Below, piece after piece: positions 8,366 to 17,456 of a DNA stretch of 64,000 nt (the stretch's first letter is position 1; each line of letters begins with the position of its first letter). Source of the stretch: CAWAND01 sp963807065. GTDB taxonomy: Bacteria > Chloroflexota > Anaerolineae > Anaerolineales > E44-bin32. Both the position numbers and the translations under genes were made by a program. Below the pieces are notes generated by a model. It searched no databases. It saw nothing but the letters and a program-made list of their open reading frames with translations, and had not been told where the DNA came from. Location: positions 806,001 through 870,000 of the forward strand of contig CAWDZQ010000003.1 of assembly GCA_963807065.1 (NCBI GenBank), read 5' to 3'.

Positions 8366-8992
8366 ATGGACAAGCCGATGCCTTCCGTCACAGAACTGAT
8401 CAACCGACCCCTCCGCTATTTCTACGAAGATGGGCTGGTGGAGCTGGCCGTCGGCACGCTCTTCTTCACCGCCGGGTTGGCCATCGGCGCCTGGGCAGTC
8501 ACCCCGGCATGGTCTCCCTGGCGGCTGGCTGGCGTGCTCCTGATGGTGGCCATCCCCACGCTGGGCAGTGTCATGTTCAAGCGGCTGGTTAGGACGGTCA
8601 AGGACCGCTGGATCCATCCCCGGACGGGCTTCGTCGATTACGGCAAGCCTCAGCCTTCCGGAGCCCGGTGGGTAGTGATTGCCGGGGCATCGGTCCTGGC
8701 CCTGGCCGCCTTCGTGCTGCCGGACAGGCTCAACAACATGGCATTCATGGAAGGCGCCCTTTTGGGGCTGGTTATGGCGAGCTTGGCTTTCCGGTCCCGC
8801 CTGCCGCGGTATTACCTCTTGGCGGCGATCTCGGCTCTCATCGGGTTGGCGGCGGCCCTCTGGTTCGGATCAGATTTATGGGGAAGTGCCGCCACCTTCG
8901 GCGCCATCGGCGCCGTCATGATCTTGTCCGGCGGCTGCGCCCTGCGCCGGTACCTGACTGCGCATCCGGCGCCGAAGGTTGACAGAGCCTGA
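8366..8992 (+). CDS. Six-helix-type membrane protein paired with a regulator
   Basis: I recognise no named family. The 208-residue protein begins with a conserved-looking soluble patch (PLRYFYEDGLVELAVG), then about six hydrophobic helices in pairs, with the basic loop RLVRTVKDRWIHPRTGFVDY between the first two pairs. The ATG is preceded by GGAG. It is 2 bases upstream of a winged-helix regulator gene, a pairing often seen where the regulator controls the membrane protein's level. A role in transport or stress sensing is possible but unproven. Confidence 0.65.
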   Translation: MDKPMPSVTELINRPLRYFYEDGLVELAVGTLFFTAGLAIGAWAVTPAWSPWRLAGVLLMVAIPTLGSVMFKRLVRTVKDRWIHPRTGFVDYGKPQPSGARWVVIAGASVLALAAFVLPDRLNNMAFMEGALLGLVMASLAFRSRLPRYYLLAAISALIGLAAALWFGSDLWGSAATFGAIGAVMILSGGCALRRYLTAHPAPKVDRA

Positions 8993-8994
8993 CC

Positions 8995-9303
8995 ATGAGC
9001 GAACCGATCAAATCACTGGTCGACGCCGACCGCATCGTGCACGAACCTGCCCGCCTGGCCATTCTCGCCCTGCTGCACTCGGTTCGGGGGGCCGACTTCC
9101 TCTTCCTGCAAGAGGAGACGGGCCTGACCAAGGGCAATCTGTCCTCCCACCTGGGCCGCCTCGAAGCTGCCGGCTACATCGATATCGAAAAGACGTTTCA
9201 GGGCAAAATTCCGCGCACGGTGTGCCGAATCACGGCCGGCGGCCGTCGGGCTTTCGAGTCCCACTGCCAGGCCCTCAGAGGGGTGATCGAGGACCGAGGC
9301 TGA
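8995..9303 (+). CDS. Winged-helix transcriptional regulator (MarR/ArsR-like, HTH_27 type)
   Basis: The 102-residue protein is a single winged helix: RIVHEPARLAILALL, the recognition-helix region EETGLTKGNLSSHLGRLEAAGYI, and the wing KTFQGKIPRTVCRITAGGRRAF. This pattern is typical of small DNA-binding regulators with no ligand domain. The gene follows the membrane protein by 2 bases and is probably translationally coupled to it. The perfect palindrome at 8340-8353 is its likely binding site. Confidence 0.82.
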   Translation: MSEPIKSLVDADRIVHEPARLAILALLHSVRGADFLFLQEETGLTKGNLSSHLGRLEAAGYIDIEKTFQGKIPRTVCRITAGGRRAFESHCQALRGVIEDRG

Positions 9304-9311
9304 ATCCGAGA

Positions 9312-9950
9312 TCAGGGGGGCGAGGTCGGTGGTGGCGGCATGCCCTCCACAGAAATGTCGTCCCAGGTGATTTCGGACACGGCACCTTGCGAATCCCTGA
9401 ACTGGGCGCTGACATACGTGCCCACCCAGTTGATTCCCGGTACGATCTCAAATGTCACTTGCGGCCTGAAGGGCTCCCACGGCTGGTTGGCCAGATCCCG
9501 GATCGTGGCCGTGGCTGGCCCCAGATAGGTGCGCATCTCGATCACCTCGCCCGCCTGGCTATGCGCGAGCAGTTCGGCATGGAGCGTCAAGGGCTGACCC
9601 ACGATTCCACCGACGCAGCAGCGGCCGGCTTCCAGGATCACGGCCCCAGAGACGGGGACGAAGGGTGTGAGGCTCGGTGCGACCAACGTCGGGTTCACGC
9701 GCGGCACGACCGTGGCCAGATAAGAGACGAATTCGCTGAGACGGGTGGCCTGGGAGGCCTGCTCGGCTATGGTCGTCGCTTGGGCTTCTTGGACCTGACG
9801 CTGCTCCGCCACCTCGGTCTGCAGCGCGTGCAACTGTCGGATGGTAATGGATCCGTTGGATTCACCCGACAGGTTGACCTGGCCGCAGGCGGCAATCAGG
9901 AGGATCAGGGCCACGGCCGAGGCTGTTCCCACCATGCTCTTGGTACTCAC
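9312..9950 (-). CDS. Predicted lipoprotein with coiled-coil region
   Basis: The start is placed at a GTG (9950) overlapping the upstream stop as GTGA. The signal peptide runs through ASAVALILLIAAC, a lipobox with Cys near residue 22. A Gln/Glu-rich coiled-coil follows (LHALQTEVAEQRQVQEAQAT), then a beta-rich C-terminal domain and a PPPPTSPP tail. The function is unknown. It follows a second lipoprotein gene, and the pair probably acts at the cell surface. Confidence 0.65.
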   Translation of the reverse strand: MSTKSMVGTASAVALILLIAACGQVNLSGESNGSITIRQLHALQTEVAEQRQVQEAQATTIAEQASQATRLSEFVSYLATVVPRVNPTLVAPSLTPFVPVSGAVILEAGRCCVGGIVGQPLTLHAELLAHSQAGEVIEMRTYLGPATATIRDLANQPWEPFRPQVTFEIVPGINWVGTYVSAQFRDSQGAVSEITWDDISVEGMPPPPTSPP

Positions 9951-10531
9951 GGGAGGCTCACACTTTCCAGCACACTCGGAAGCGGTTCGAGGGTTTCGGG
10001 GTCGTGAAGGGAAAACCCGACCAGTTGGCCCCCCAACTGGACGAAGGTCCACTCGACCATAAAAGGCACGCCCCCGCCCCCAACCAGCACCCGCTGGGCG
10101 GGCCGACCGTCCAAGGTGATGTGCTCAACCGGATTCATCGGGCAGGTCTGGCACTGTTGTTGAGTGAAACCCTCCACTGTTAACACGGAGGCATCACCGA
10201 TGACAATCCGGCTCATGCCCGGCCCCCCTTCCGACCCGGCATCCACGCCCAGGGTGTACAGCTGGTAGCTCAAGTTATCGCCCTGAACCGCAAATGGGCC
10301 GGCCACGTTCCAGTTTTCCGGCAGGGTCATCGAGAAACCCGCCAGCTCGTTGGTGTAGGTCCCACCTTGGCGTGGATCCGGCGAGGCGGCCGTCGAAGGG
10401 GTGGCGCCCTTGATGGCGGGCGTAGGGGTTGCAGGCGATGTCACTCTTGCACACGCCAACAAGCTCCATCCAATCAGCCAGCCCGCCATGGCGAGGCGCC
10501 CGAAGTAGGTCAGGTTGCGTTCTTTCCGCAT
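9947..10531 (-). CDS. Predicted lipoprotein
   Basis: The start ATG (10531) follows GGGGAGAGGGATC. The signal region MAGWLIGWSLLACARVTS holds a lipobox Cys. A short Thr/Pro-rich linker follows, then a domain reading YTNELAGFSMTLPENWNVAG, the style of PsbP/DUF1795-like surface domains (family level only). A CxxC-like QQCQTCP lies in the middle. It is translationally coupled to the next lipoprotein. The role is unknown. Confidence 0.65.
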   Translation of the reverse strand: MRKERNLTYFGRLAMAGWLIGWSLLACARVTSPATPTPAIKGATPSTAASPDPRQGGTYTNELAGFSMTLPENWNVAGPFAVQGDNLSYQLYTLGVDAGSEGGPGMSRIVIGDASVLTVEGFTQQQCQTCPMNPVEHITLDGRPAQRVLVGGGGVPFMVEWTFVQLGGQLVGFSLHDPETLEPLPSVLESVSLP

Positions 10532-10621
10532 GATCCCTCTCCCCAGAGAAGATGTGGATATGTCAGCGGCCAGTCTACCCGAGGGCATTGCCTTCTGTCC
10601 ACGGTTTCGTGGTTCGGCCTC

Positions 10622-11443
10622 CTAGGCCGAGAGAAAACCTCCGTCAACCGGGATGGCGGCGCCCTGGACGTAGCTGGCCAAATCGGAGGCCAGAACCACT
10701 GCCACCCGAGCGACTTCGTCCGGGTCTCCCAACCGGCCAAGCGGAATCCGCCTACGAAACCGAATCCCGGTGCCAATCAAGCCCAGCTGAAACTTGAGTA
10801 CACCCCGCGCGGCGCTCTTGGTTCCCTGGGTGATGATGCCGCCCGGCAGCAGGGCGTTGATGCGAAAGCCATCCCTGCCGTGTTCGCGCGCCAGGGAACG
10901 GGTCAGCGCCATGACGCCGGCCTTGCTCACGCTGTAGTGCGCCAAGTCGGCCTTAAAGGCCACCAGGGCCTCGATGGAAGCAAGGTTGATGATCACACCG
11001 CCCTGCTTCAGCCGCCGGCCGATCATCTCCTGGCACATCCAGTACACAGATCCCAGGTTCACATCCAGGACATGGGCGTAGAAAGCAGCATCCACATCCA
11101 GAAAGCCTTTGAAGGGGTAGATGCCGGCGTTGTTGACCAGGATGTCCGGTGGATGGTCAGCCACGGACTCCCAAAGCAGGCTGCGTCCGATATCAGTGGC
11201 GATGTCCGCCGAGTGCAGCCTGACCGAAGGCGCCACCCCATCCAGTTCGCCACCGACCCGGCTCAGCGCCGCCTCCGAGATGTCGACCAGGTCGAGGGCC
11301 GCCCCGGCCTCGGCGAAACGACGGGCGATGGACCGCCCGATGCCGGCCGCCGCGCCGGTGATCATCGCCCGCTTGCCCTCCAGCGACAACAGCGACGCCA
11401 GTGGGACGTCTTGTCGTGCCGTACGTGTCTTTGCAGCCGTCAT
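10622..11443 (-). CDS. Short-chain dehydrogenase/reductase
   Basis: This classical SDR has a TGAAAGIGR NAD(P)-binding motif near residue 29, the NNAG motif (LVNNAGIY), the catalytic Ser in INLASIEA, YSVSK with Tyr and Lys, and the C-terminal GAAIPVDGGFLSA. An acidic residue after the second strand (LVDIS) suggests NAD(H) preference. The start is the ATG at 11443, with GGAGA 6 bases upstream. The open frame continues upstream without support. The substrate is unknown. Confidence 0.88.
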   Translation of the reverse strand: MTAAKTRTARQDVPLASLLSLEGKRAMITGAAAGIGRSIARRFAEAGAALDLVDISEAALSRVGGELDGVAPSVRLHSADIATDIGRSLLWESVADHPPDILVNNAGIYPFKGFLDVDAAFYAHVLDVNLGSVYWMCQEMIGRRLKQGGVIINLASIEALVAFKADLAHYSVSKAGVMALTRSLAREHGRDGFRINALLPGGIITQGTKSAARGVLKFQLGLIGTGIRFRRRIPLGRLGDPDEVARVAVVLASDLASYVQGAAIPVDGGFLSA

Positions 11444-11572
11444 GCTCATTCTCCGTGGGTTGGTGCCGATTGTGAAATCCTTCACTAGCCGCATTAGCCA
11501 CCCCGCCTCGCGTGTGCGCAATGCCTCGGGGCGGGGAACCATGCCCAAGGGGGGACATGGGGGCCAAAGATG

Positions 11573-11602
11573 AAAAAAGGCGGACCCATGCAGGGCCCGC
11601 CT
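11573..11602 (-). terminator. Intrinsic terminator after nrdJ
   Basis: On the minus strand, a 10-bp stem with one G-T pair (AGGCGGGCCC / GGGTCCGCCT, loop TGCAT) is followed by a run of six T. It lies 23 bases past the nrdJ stop. Confidence 0.75.
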
Positions 11603-11624
11603 ACAGATCAGGTGACGGATGGAA

Positions 11625-14115
11625 TCAACACTCACTGTAGCCGCAGGAGTAGCACTTCCGGCAACCTTCTTCATTGACCACTCCGGCCGCGCCGCACTCT
11701 GGACACAGGTCCCCGATGGTCATGGGGATCTGAGATGGCACGCCTCCCGTGGCGTGCGCCACGTCGTTGGCCGGCGTGTCCCCCAGATACGCGGCCAGGG
11801 CCTGGGCCACACCATCCGGCAAGGACAGCACACGGTTGGGGCCAAAGCCGAGCGGGCGGCCGCCGCCGATACCGGACAGCTGGCGGACCAGCTCCGCCAG
11901 CCGGTCACGCGGCGGCACTGGCGAGGCCATGCGCAGGACATATGAGGCCATGCGGCCAATGGCTTCGGAGATGGCGGCCGTCTCCGAGCCGGCTTTGGCG
12001 GTGGTGATGAAGACCTCAAAGGGCTGTCCTCCGCCGTTTTCGTTGATGGTCACGAAAGCCTTGCCGAGCGGGGTGTCGATCTGATAGGTGGCGCCATCCA
12101 GGCGAGAAGGGCGCGGTTTTTTGCCCTCGTTCCAGATTTCGAGCTGGCCTGCCCCCGCCTCGGGGTCGCCTCCGGCGGCTTTCTTTTCGACGGTGGCTTG
12201 GGTTTCCAAGACCACCTTTTGCCTCGAGCCCGTCACGTAAACCGTCAGGCCTTTGCAGCCGAGCTCCCAGGCAAGAAGGTAAGCCCGGGCCACGTCGTCT
12301 TCCGAAGCGCCTTCGGGGAAGTTGCAGGTTTTGCTGATGCTATTGTCGACGAATGCCTGCATGGCGGCCTGCATCCGAACGTGCTCTTCGGCGCTGATGT
12401 CGGACGAGACCACGAACGTGTGGCGGAGATCCGGCGGGAGCAAGTCGACGTCCTGGCATGACCCCTTGGCCATCACCTGTTCAATCGCGGCCTGGCGCTG
12501 ACCTTCATCCAGACCTGCGTTGATGAGCGCCGTCTCGAAGAACGGGCTGGTGTAACTCAGGGTCAGATCCTCACCGTGGTCGTTGACATGGCGGTAGTAG
12601 GCCAGGGCGAACACCGGTTCACACCCGTAGCCCTCACAGCCGGCGACCGTGGCGATCGTGCCTGTCGGGGCGATGGTGGTCTGTGCCGCATTCCTGATGC
12701 CATGCGTCTTGATGCCGGCTTCGACCTTGGTCCACTCGACGGCGGGCCGGTTGTACTCGTACGTGTAGGGAACCAGCGGCTCGGGCGGCGACCACTTCAG
12801 GTCGTCCGGATCATACAGGCTGCCCTCGATGGCCGGGAACGGGCCCCGAGCTTCGGCCAGGCCGACGCTGGCGAGCATCGAATGGTAGCGCACAAATTCG
12901 ATCACCTGGGCGGCGAAGTCCTGGGCTTCATCTGAACCGTAGCGCACGCCGACGTGGTACATCAGGTCACCCAGACCCATGACGCCCAACCCGATCCGGC
13001 GGGCTCTCAAACCGGCCTCCTTCAACTGGGGCACCGCCGGAACGTAGGCGTTGGCGGTGACGACGTTGTCCAAGAAATGGGTGCTCAGGACCACGCTGTG
13101 ACGCAGTTTTTCCCAATCTACACTGCCCCCCGGACCCAGGTGCTGGGCCAGGTTGACCGAGCCGAGGCAGCAGTTCTCATATGGGCCCAACCACTGCTCA
13201 CCGCACGGGTTGGTGGCTTCCAGCGCGTACAGATGCGGCACCGGGTTGGTTCGGTTGGCGGCGTCCAGGAAGAGCATCCCCGGCTCACCGTTGTGATGCG
13301 CATGGGTGACGATCAGGTCGAAGATTTCCCGGGCGCGCGCTTGCTCGACTACTTGACCCGTGTTGGGGGCGATCAGGTCGTAGGTTGCGTCGTTGGCGAC
13401 GGCTTCCATAAACCGGTCGGTCACGCCGACCGAGATATTGAAGTTAGTGATCTGATTCTCATCGACCTTGCAGGTGATGAAATCCCGGATATCGGGATGA
13501 TCCACCCGCAGCACGGCCATGTTGGCGCCGCGGCGTGTGCCGCCTTGAGCGACCTCGCCAAACGCCTTGTCATACACCCGCAGGAACCCGACCGGGCCGG
13601 TGGCTCGCCCCATGGAAGATTTGACCACTGAGCCCTTGTGCCGCAGGCGGCTGAAGGAGAACCCGTTGCCTCCGCCGGTTTGCTGAATTCAGGGCCGCGT
13701 CGCGCAAGGTTTGGAAGATGCCCGACGAATCGCGGCCCATATCGTCGTTGATGGGGAGCACGAAACAGGCCGCCAGTTGACCCAGAGGCGTCCCGGCGCC
13801 GGTGAAGGTCGGCGAGTTGGGAAAGAATCGCTTGCTGGTCAGCAGCTGGTAGAAGGCTTCGGCCACCGGCTGAACGGGGGCATCGTGGGTGGCCTCGGCG
13901 GCGGCCACGTGCCATGCCACCCGCCAGAACATTTCTTCAACCGTCTCGGCCGGATTCCCTTCCGGAGATCGCCGCAGATATCGCTTGGAAAGCACGGTGC
14001 GAGCGTTGTCGCTCAGGTCGACCAACTCGAGATCCTTGGGCAGACTTGGCCGCTCCGGCATTCGGAATTGTGCCTCATTCCGCACATCGACGTCTTTCTT
14101 GTCGGTCTCCAGCAT
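11625..14115 (-). CDS. nrdJ: Class II (adenosylcobalamin-dependent) ribonucleotide reductase, frameshifted in the sequence as given
   Basis: NrdJ reduces ribonucleotides to deoxyribonucleotides using coenzyme B12 and needs no oxygen. The N-terminal frame gives RFFPNSPTFTGAGTPLGQLA and GIFQTLRDAAL. The second frame continues IQQTGGGNGFSFSRLRHKGS, GGTRRGANMAVLRVDHPDI, the active-site NPCGEQ, and a C-terminal Cys-rich zinc-ribbon tail (CPECG...CRKCYSCGYSEC). The two join if one A is removed from GAATTC at 13685-13690, restoring GATTC. The start ATG at 14115 has GGAGG 7 bases upstream. The gene lies just downstream of nrdR, its expected repressor. A broken essential gene suggests a sequence error. 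Confidence 0.92.
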
Positions 14116-14259
14116 CAGTCTGCCTCCCTCCACTTGTGAAACATCTCACTAACTGCCCAAGGCACGAGAACCGGCACGTCTCGTCCCAAGTGCTGCGATA
14201 GAAAACGCCTTCCTGTCACGCGGATGCGGCCGGCCATCGAAGGCCCGGACCCGGACCCC

Positions 14260-14709
14260 TCACCCGCCGAGGAGGGCGTCGATTTCGTTGCGAATGGCCC
14301 GTAAGTCGTCCAGGCCGAGGTAGACAATGGCGTACCGGATGTACGCGATGTGGTCGAGTTCCTTCAGCCCCGAGATGGCCATGTCGCCTACCACTCGAGA
14401 CGACACCTCGGCCTGTCCCATCGTTTGCAAAGCGGCTTCGATCTCGCCGACCATCCTTTCGATGTCGGCGGCCGCCACGGGGCGTTTGGCGCAGGAGATA
14501 CGAATGCCCCGGATCAGTTTTTCGCGATCGAAGGCCTCGCGCGTGCCATCCTGCTTGACCAGCATCGGGGTGGCCTGCACGGCGCGTTCGTAGGTCGTGA
14601 AGCGGCGCTCGCAGGTCTGGCACTCCCGCCGGCGCCGGATGCCGCCACGAGAATCGTGGGAGGTGTCGATGACCCGGCTGTCCTGACTTTGGCAGTAAGG
14701 GCACAGCAT
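14260..14709 (-). CDS. nrdR: Transcriptional repressor NrdR
   Basis: The N-terminal zinc ribbon reads CPYCQSQDSRVIDT ... RRRRECQTCERRFTTYER. It is followed by an ATP-cone domain (VKQDGTREAFDREKLIRGI). At 149 residues it is the usual NrdR size. NrdR senses ATP/dATP and represses ribonucleotide reductase genes; nrdJ is next on the same strand. The start is the ATG at 14709. A TTG two codons upstream is also plausible because AAGGA sits 5 bases before it. I see no convincing NrdR box before nrdJ or nrdR. Confidence 0.93.
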   Translation of the reverse strand: MLCPYCQSQDSRVIDTSHDSRGGIRRRRECQTCERRFTTYERAVQATPMLVKQDGTREAFDREKLIRGIRISCAKRPVAAADIERMVGEIEAALQTMGQAEVSSRVVGDMAISGLKELDHIAYIRYAIVYLGLDDLRAIRNEIDALLGG

Positions 14710-14895
14710 CGGCAACGCCGTCCTTGAAACAAACGTTCGCCGCCATATCTAGGTTGATTCCGGCGGCGACCCCGACATCTCGGGCAACAGGGAGCCGAAT
14801 TCTAGCACCGGCGTAGGGACCCCGCAAGTTATCTGATCAACGATAGCCTTAAAGGATTCTGGTACTTTGGTCATGGTGGAGGCACAATGCCCGCC

Positions 14896-14928
14896 GGCCG
14901 GCGTCGGGAGGAGGGTCCGACGCCGGCC
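14896..14928. terminator. Strong hairpin between ftsZ and nrdR
   Basis: A perfect 12-bp stem (GGCCGGCGTCGG / CCGACGCCGGCC) with a 9-base loop lies about 105 bases after the ftsZ stop. There is no T-tract, so it may attenuate, stabilise the 3' end, or act as a factor-assisted terminator. I see no convincing gene in the rest of the 14710-15033 gap. Confidence 0.5.
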
Positions 14929-15033
14929 AGCCGGCTGCGGCCAGAAGGCAGAACGCACCAATGGGGCGCGCCCACCACGGCTCATTCCAACGCGTTCATC
15001 CGGGTCTTGGCCTTGGCCCGGACTTGGGGCGCA

Positions 15034-16131
15034 CTAGCGCCGGCGCAGGAAGGCGGGAATGTCCAGGTCATTGACGTCGAAGGCTTGCGGTTGGAAGGCC
15101 TCCACCTCGGCGTTTTCTTTAGCCCCCGTCTTGGCGTCCGTCCGCGCCACCGTTCGTCTCGACGACGGGCGGCGCAAGTTGGAGCTTTCGAAGCCGGTGG
15201 CGATCACCGTCACCCGAAGCTCATCGCCCAAGTTGGGATCAACCACTGCACCGAAGATCAGATTCACGTCTGGGTGCGCTGTTTCCTTGATGATGGCCGC
15301 CGCCTGGTTGACCTCGAACAGGCTGAGGTCGGCGCCGCCGGTCACATTGAACAGGATGCCTCGCGCCCCGTCGATAGTGATGTCGAGAAGCTGGCTCGAG
15401 ATGGCCATCTCGGCTGCCGCCCGGGCCCGGTCCTCGCCGGTGGCGCGGCCGACGGCCATCAAGGCGGCCCCGCCCTCCGACATGATCGTGCGCACGTCGG
15501 CGAAGTCCAGGTTGATCAAACCGGGCACCGTGATCAGCTCGCTGATGCCCTGGATCCCCTGACGGAGCACATCGTCAGCCATCTTGAACGAGTCTTGCAG
15601 GCTGGCGCGTTTGTCGGCCACCTGAAGCAGGCGATCGTTGGGGATCACGATCAACGTGTCCACCACTTCCTTCAGGCGCCCGATGCCCTGCTCGGCCGAC
15701 TTGGCACGCTTGATGCCTTCGAAGGTGAAGGGGCGAGTGACGACACCGATGGTCAGTGCGCCGACTTCCTTGGCCACCTGAGCGATGACCGGTGCAGCGC
15801 CCGTGCCGGTGCCGCCACCAATTCCGGCAGCGATGAAGACCATGTCGGTCCCCTTCAGCACTTCGTACAGTTCCTCGGCCGACTCTTCGGCCGCTTTCTG
15901 TCCCACCTCGGGGTTGCCGCCGGCCCCAAGTCCCCGGGTCAGCTTGTCGCCGATACGGACTCGTGTCGGCGCCTCCGAAAGCACCAGGGCCTGGGCGTCG
16001 GTATTGATGGCCACGAACTCGATGCCCGCCAGGCCCTCTTCGATCATTCGGTTGACAGCGTTGCTGCCGCCGCCTCCGACCCCCACTACTTTGATCCGAG
16101 CGAACGATTCCATGTTTGGTTGCGGGTGCAT
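15034..16131 (-). CDS. ftsZ: Cell division protein FtsZ
   Basis: FtsZ is the tubulin-like GTPase that forms the division ring. It shows IKVVGVGGGGSNAVNRM, the GTP-binding signature GGGTGTGAAP near residue 109, the T7-loop region NLDFADVRTIM, and a short linker ending in the conserved C-terminal peptide DLDIPAFLRRR that binds FtsA. At 365 residues it is typical. AGGAGG lies 6 bases before the ATG. It is the last division gene of the cluster, after ftsA with a gap of about 58 bases. Confidence 0.98.
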   Translation of the reverse strand: MHPQPNMESFARIKVVGVGGGGSNAVNRMIEEGLAGIEFVAINTDAQALVLSEAPTRVRIGDKLTRGLGAGGNPEVGQKAAEESAEELYEVLKGTDMVFIAAGIGGGTGTGAAPVIAQVAKEVGALTIGVVTRPFTFEGIKRAKSAEQGIGRLKEVVDTLIVIPNDRLLQVADKRASLQDSFKMADDVLRQGIQGISELITVPGLINLDFADVRTIMSEGGAALMAVGRATGEDRARAAAEMAISSQLLDITIDGARGILFNVTGGADLSLFEVNQAAAIIKETAHPDVNLIFGAVVDPNLGDELRVTVIATGFESSNLRRPSSRRTVARTDAKTGAKENAEVEAFQPQAFDVNDLDIPAFLRRR

Positions 16132-16189
16132 TACGATCCTCCTCTTGTATGTTTGCCGGGCCCGTCTTCCATGCGGAACCGACCATGCA

Positions 16190-17446
16190 CTAACCAGGCA
16201 ATAATCGCTTGAGAAAATCAGCCGCGCGGGCCAGATCCCATTTGGCCAGGCTCAGCGGGCTGTAACCTCGCCCATCGAACATGAATTGCTCCTGCTGCAG
16301 TTTGGCCCAATGGAGCAAGCCCAGGCTGGCGCTGAAGGCCGGTGAATGCAGCTGGTCTACCAGACCCCGCAGATCATCCGGTCCCGACTGACGGACAGGC
16401 AACCGCAGCACATCCGAGGCGACCTGACGGATTCCTGGCAGCTGGCTCGTCCCCCCGGTCAAGACGACCCCTGCAGGAAGCAGGCCATCGTAGCCGGAGC
16501 GCTTAATTTCCTGCCGGACCAACCCGAAGAGCTCTTCGACCCGAGGCTCAAGAATGGTCGCCAAATCGTCTTGCCGGATCTGGACCGCCTCGCCTTGCCC
16601 AAACGGCCGCACGGCGAAAGCCTGGTCGCCTTCCGCCATCGCTTTGGCTGCCAGACCATGACGGCGCTTGACCGATTCAGCGGTCTCCGCTGGCAGATGA
16701 AGCCCCTGGGCGATGTCGTTCGTTAAGTGATCGCCTCCCACGGGAATGACGGCCGTGTGCCACACCGAGCCTTCGATGTAGATCGCCAGGTCGCAGGTGC
16801 CGCCGCCGATGTCGCACACCACGACCCCCATCTCACGCTCCGTCTCTGTCAAGACCGACTCGCCGGCCGCCAGCGAGCTGAGCACCCAGCCATCGACGGT
16901 CACGCCGGCGGCCTCGATGCACTTCTCCAGATTGCGCAGGGCAGTGGCGCTGTCGGTCACAATGTGGGCTTCGACTTCAAGTCGGTAGCCGTGCATTCCC
17001 AGGGCGGATTTGATACCGTCCTGCCCATCCACCACAAAGCCACGCGGGATGACGTGCACGATTTCACGGTTGTAGGGGACGGCGATCGACCGGGCGGCTT
17101 CCAGGGCTCGGGCCACGTCGTCAAACCCGATTGTGCGGCCCGAAACGCCGGCCATTCCCTTGCTGTTCATGGAATTGATCTGCTGCCCGGACAAGCTCAC
17201 CAAGGCGGAGCTGATCTCATAGCCGGACGTACGCTCGGCTTTGTCCTTGGCGGTCTCAATCGCTCGAGCGAGCGCTTCCAGGCTCACGACCCCACCCTTG
17301 CGCATCCCGGCGGATGGCACCAGGCCGAGCCCGATCACGCGCACCCTGTTCTCGGGGTCGAGATGACCCACCAGGGCTGTGATCTTGCTGGTCCCAATGT
17401 CCAGCCCCACGAAGATCGGTTCGTCCTGTCCAATTAGTGCCGTCAC
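16190..17446 (-). CDS. ftsA: Cell division protein FtsA
   Basis: FtsA is the actin-like protein that tethers FtsZ to the membrane. Visible motifs are phosphate 1 (VGLDIGTSKITALVG), phosphate 2 (VVCDIGGGTCDLAIY) and the adenosine motif (GVVLTGGTSQLPGI). The C-terminal helix AADFLKRLLPG fits the amphipathic membrane-targeting sequence. The 418-residue length is normal. The GTG start is 10 bases after the ftsQ stop. Confidence 0.97.
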   Translation of the reverse strand: MTALIGQDEPIFVGLDIGTSKITALVGHLDPENRVRVIGLGLVPSAGMRKGGVVSLEALARAIETAKDKAERTSGYEISSALVSLSGQQINSMNSKGMAGVSGRTIGFDDVARALEAARSIAVPYNREIVHVIPRGFVVDGQDGIKSALGMHGYRLEVEAHIVTDSATALRNLEKCIEAAGVTVDGWVLSSLAAGESVLTETEREMGVVVCDIGGGTCDLAIYIEGSVWHTAVIPVGGDHLTNDIAQGLHLPAETAESVKRRHGLAAKAMAEGDQAFAVRPFGQGEAVQIRQDDLATILEPRVEELFGLVRQEIKRSGYDGLLPAGVVLTGGTSQLPGIRQVASDVLRLPVRQSGPDDLRGLVDQLHSPAFSASLGLLHWAKLQQEQFMFDGRGYSPLSLAKWDLARAADFLKRLLPG

Positions 17447-17456
17447 AAGTCTGTCC

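Noticed and set aside
14116..14259. Possible NrdR boxes or cobalamin riboswitch before nrdJ
   Set aside because: No pair of NrdR-like palindromes and no B12-box sequence is visible in the 144-base gap.
14749..14985. 78-codon minus-strand frame between nrdR and ftsZ
   Set aside because: It runs through the strong hairpin, has no good ribosome site and no similarity that I can see.
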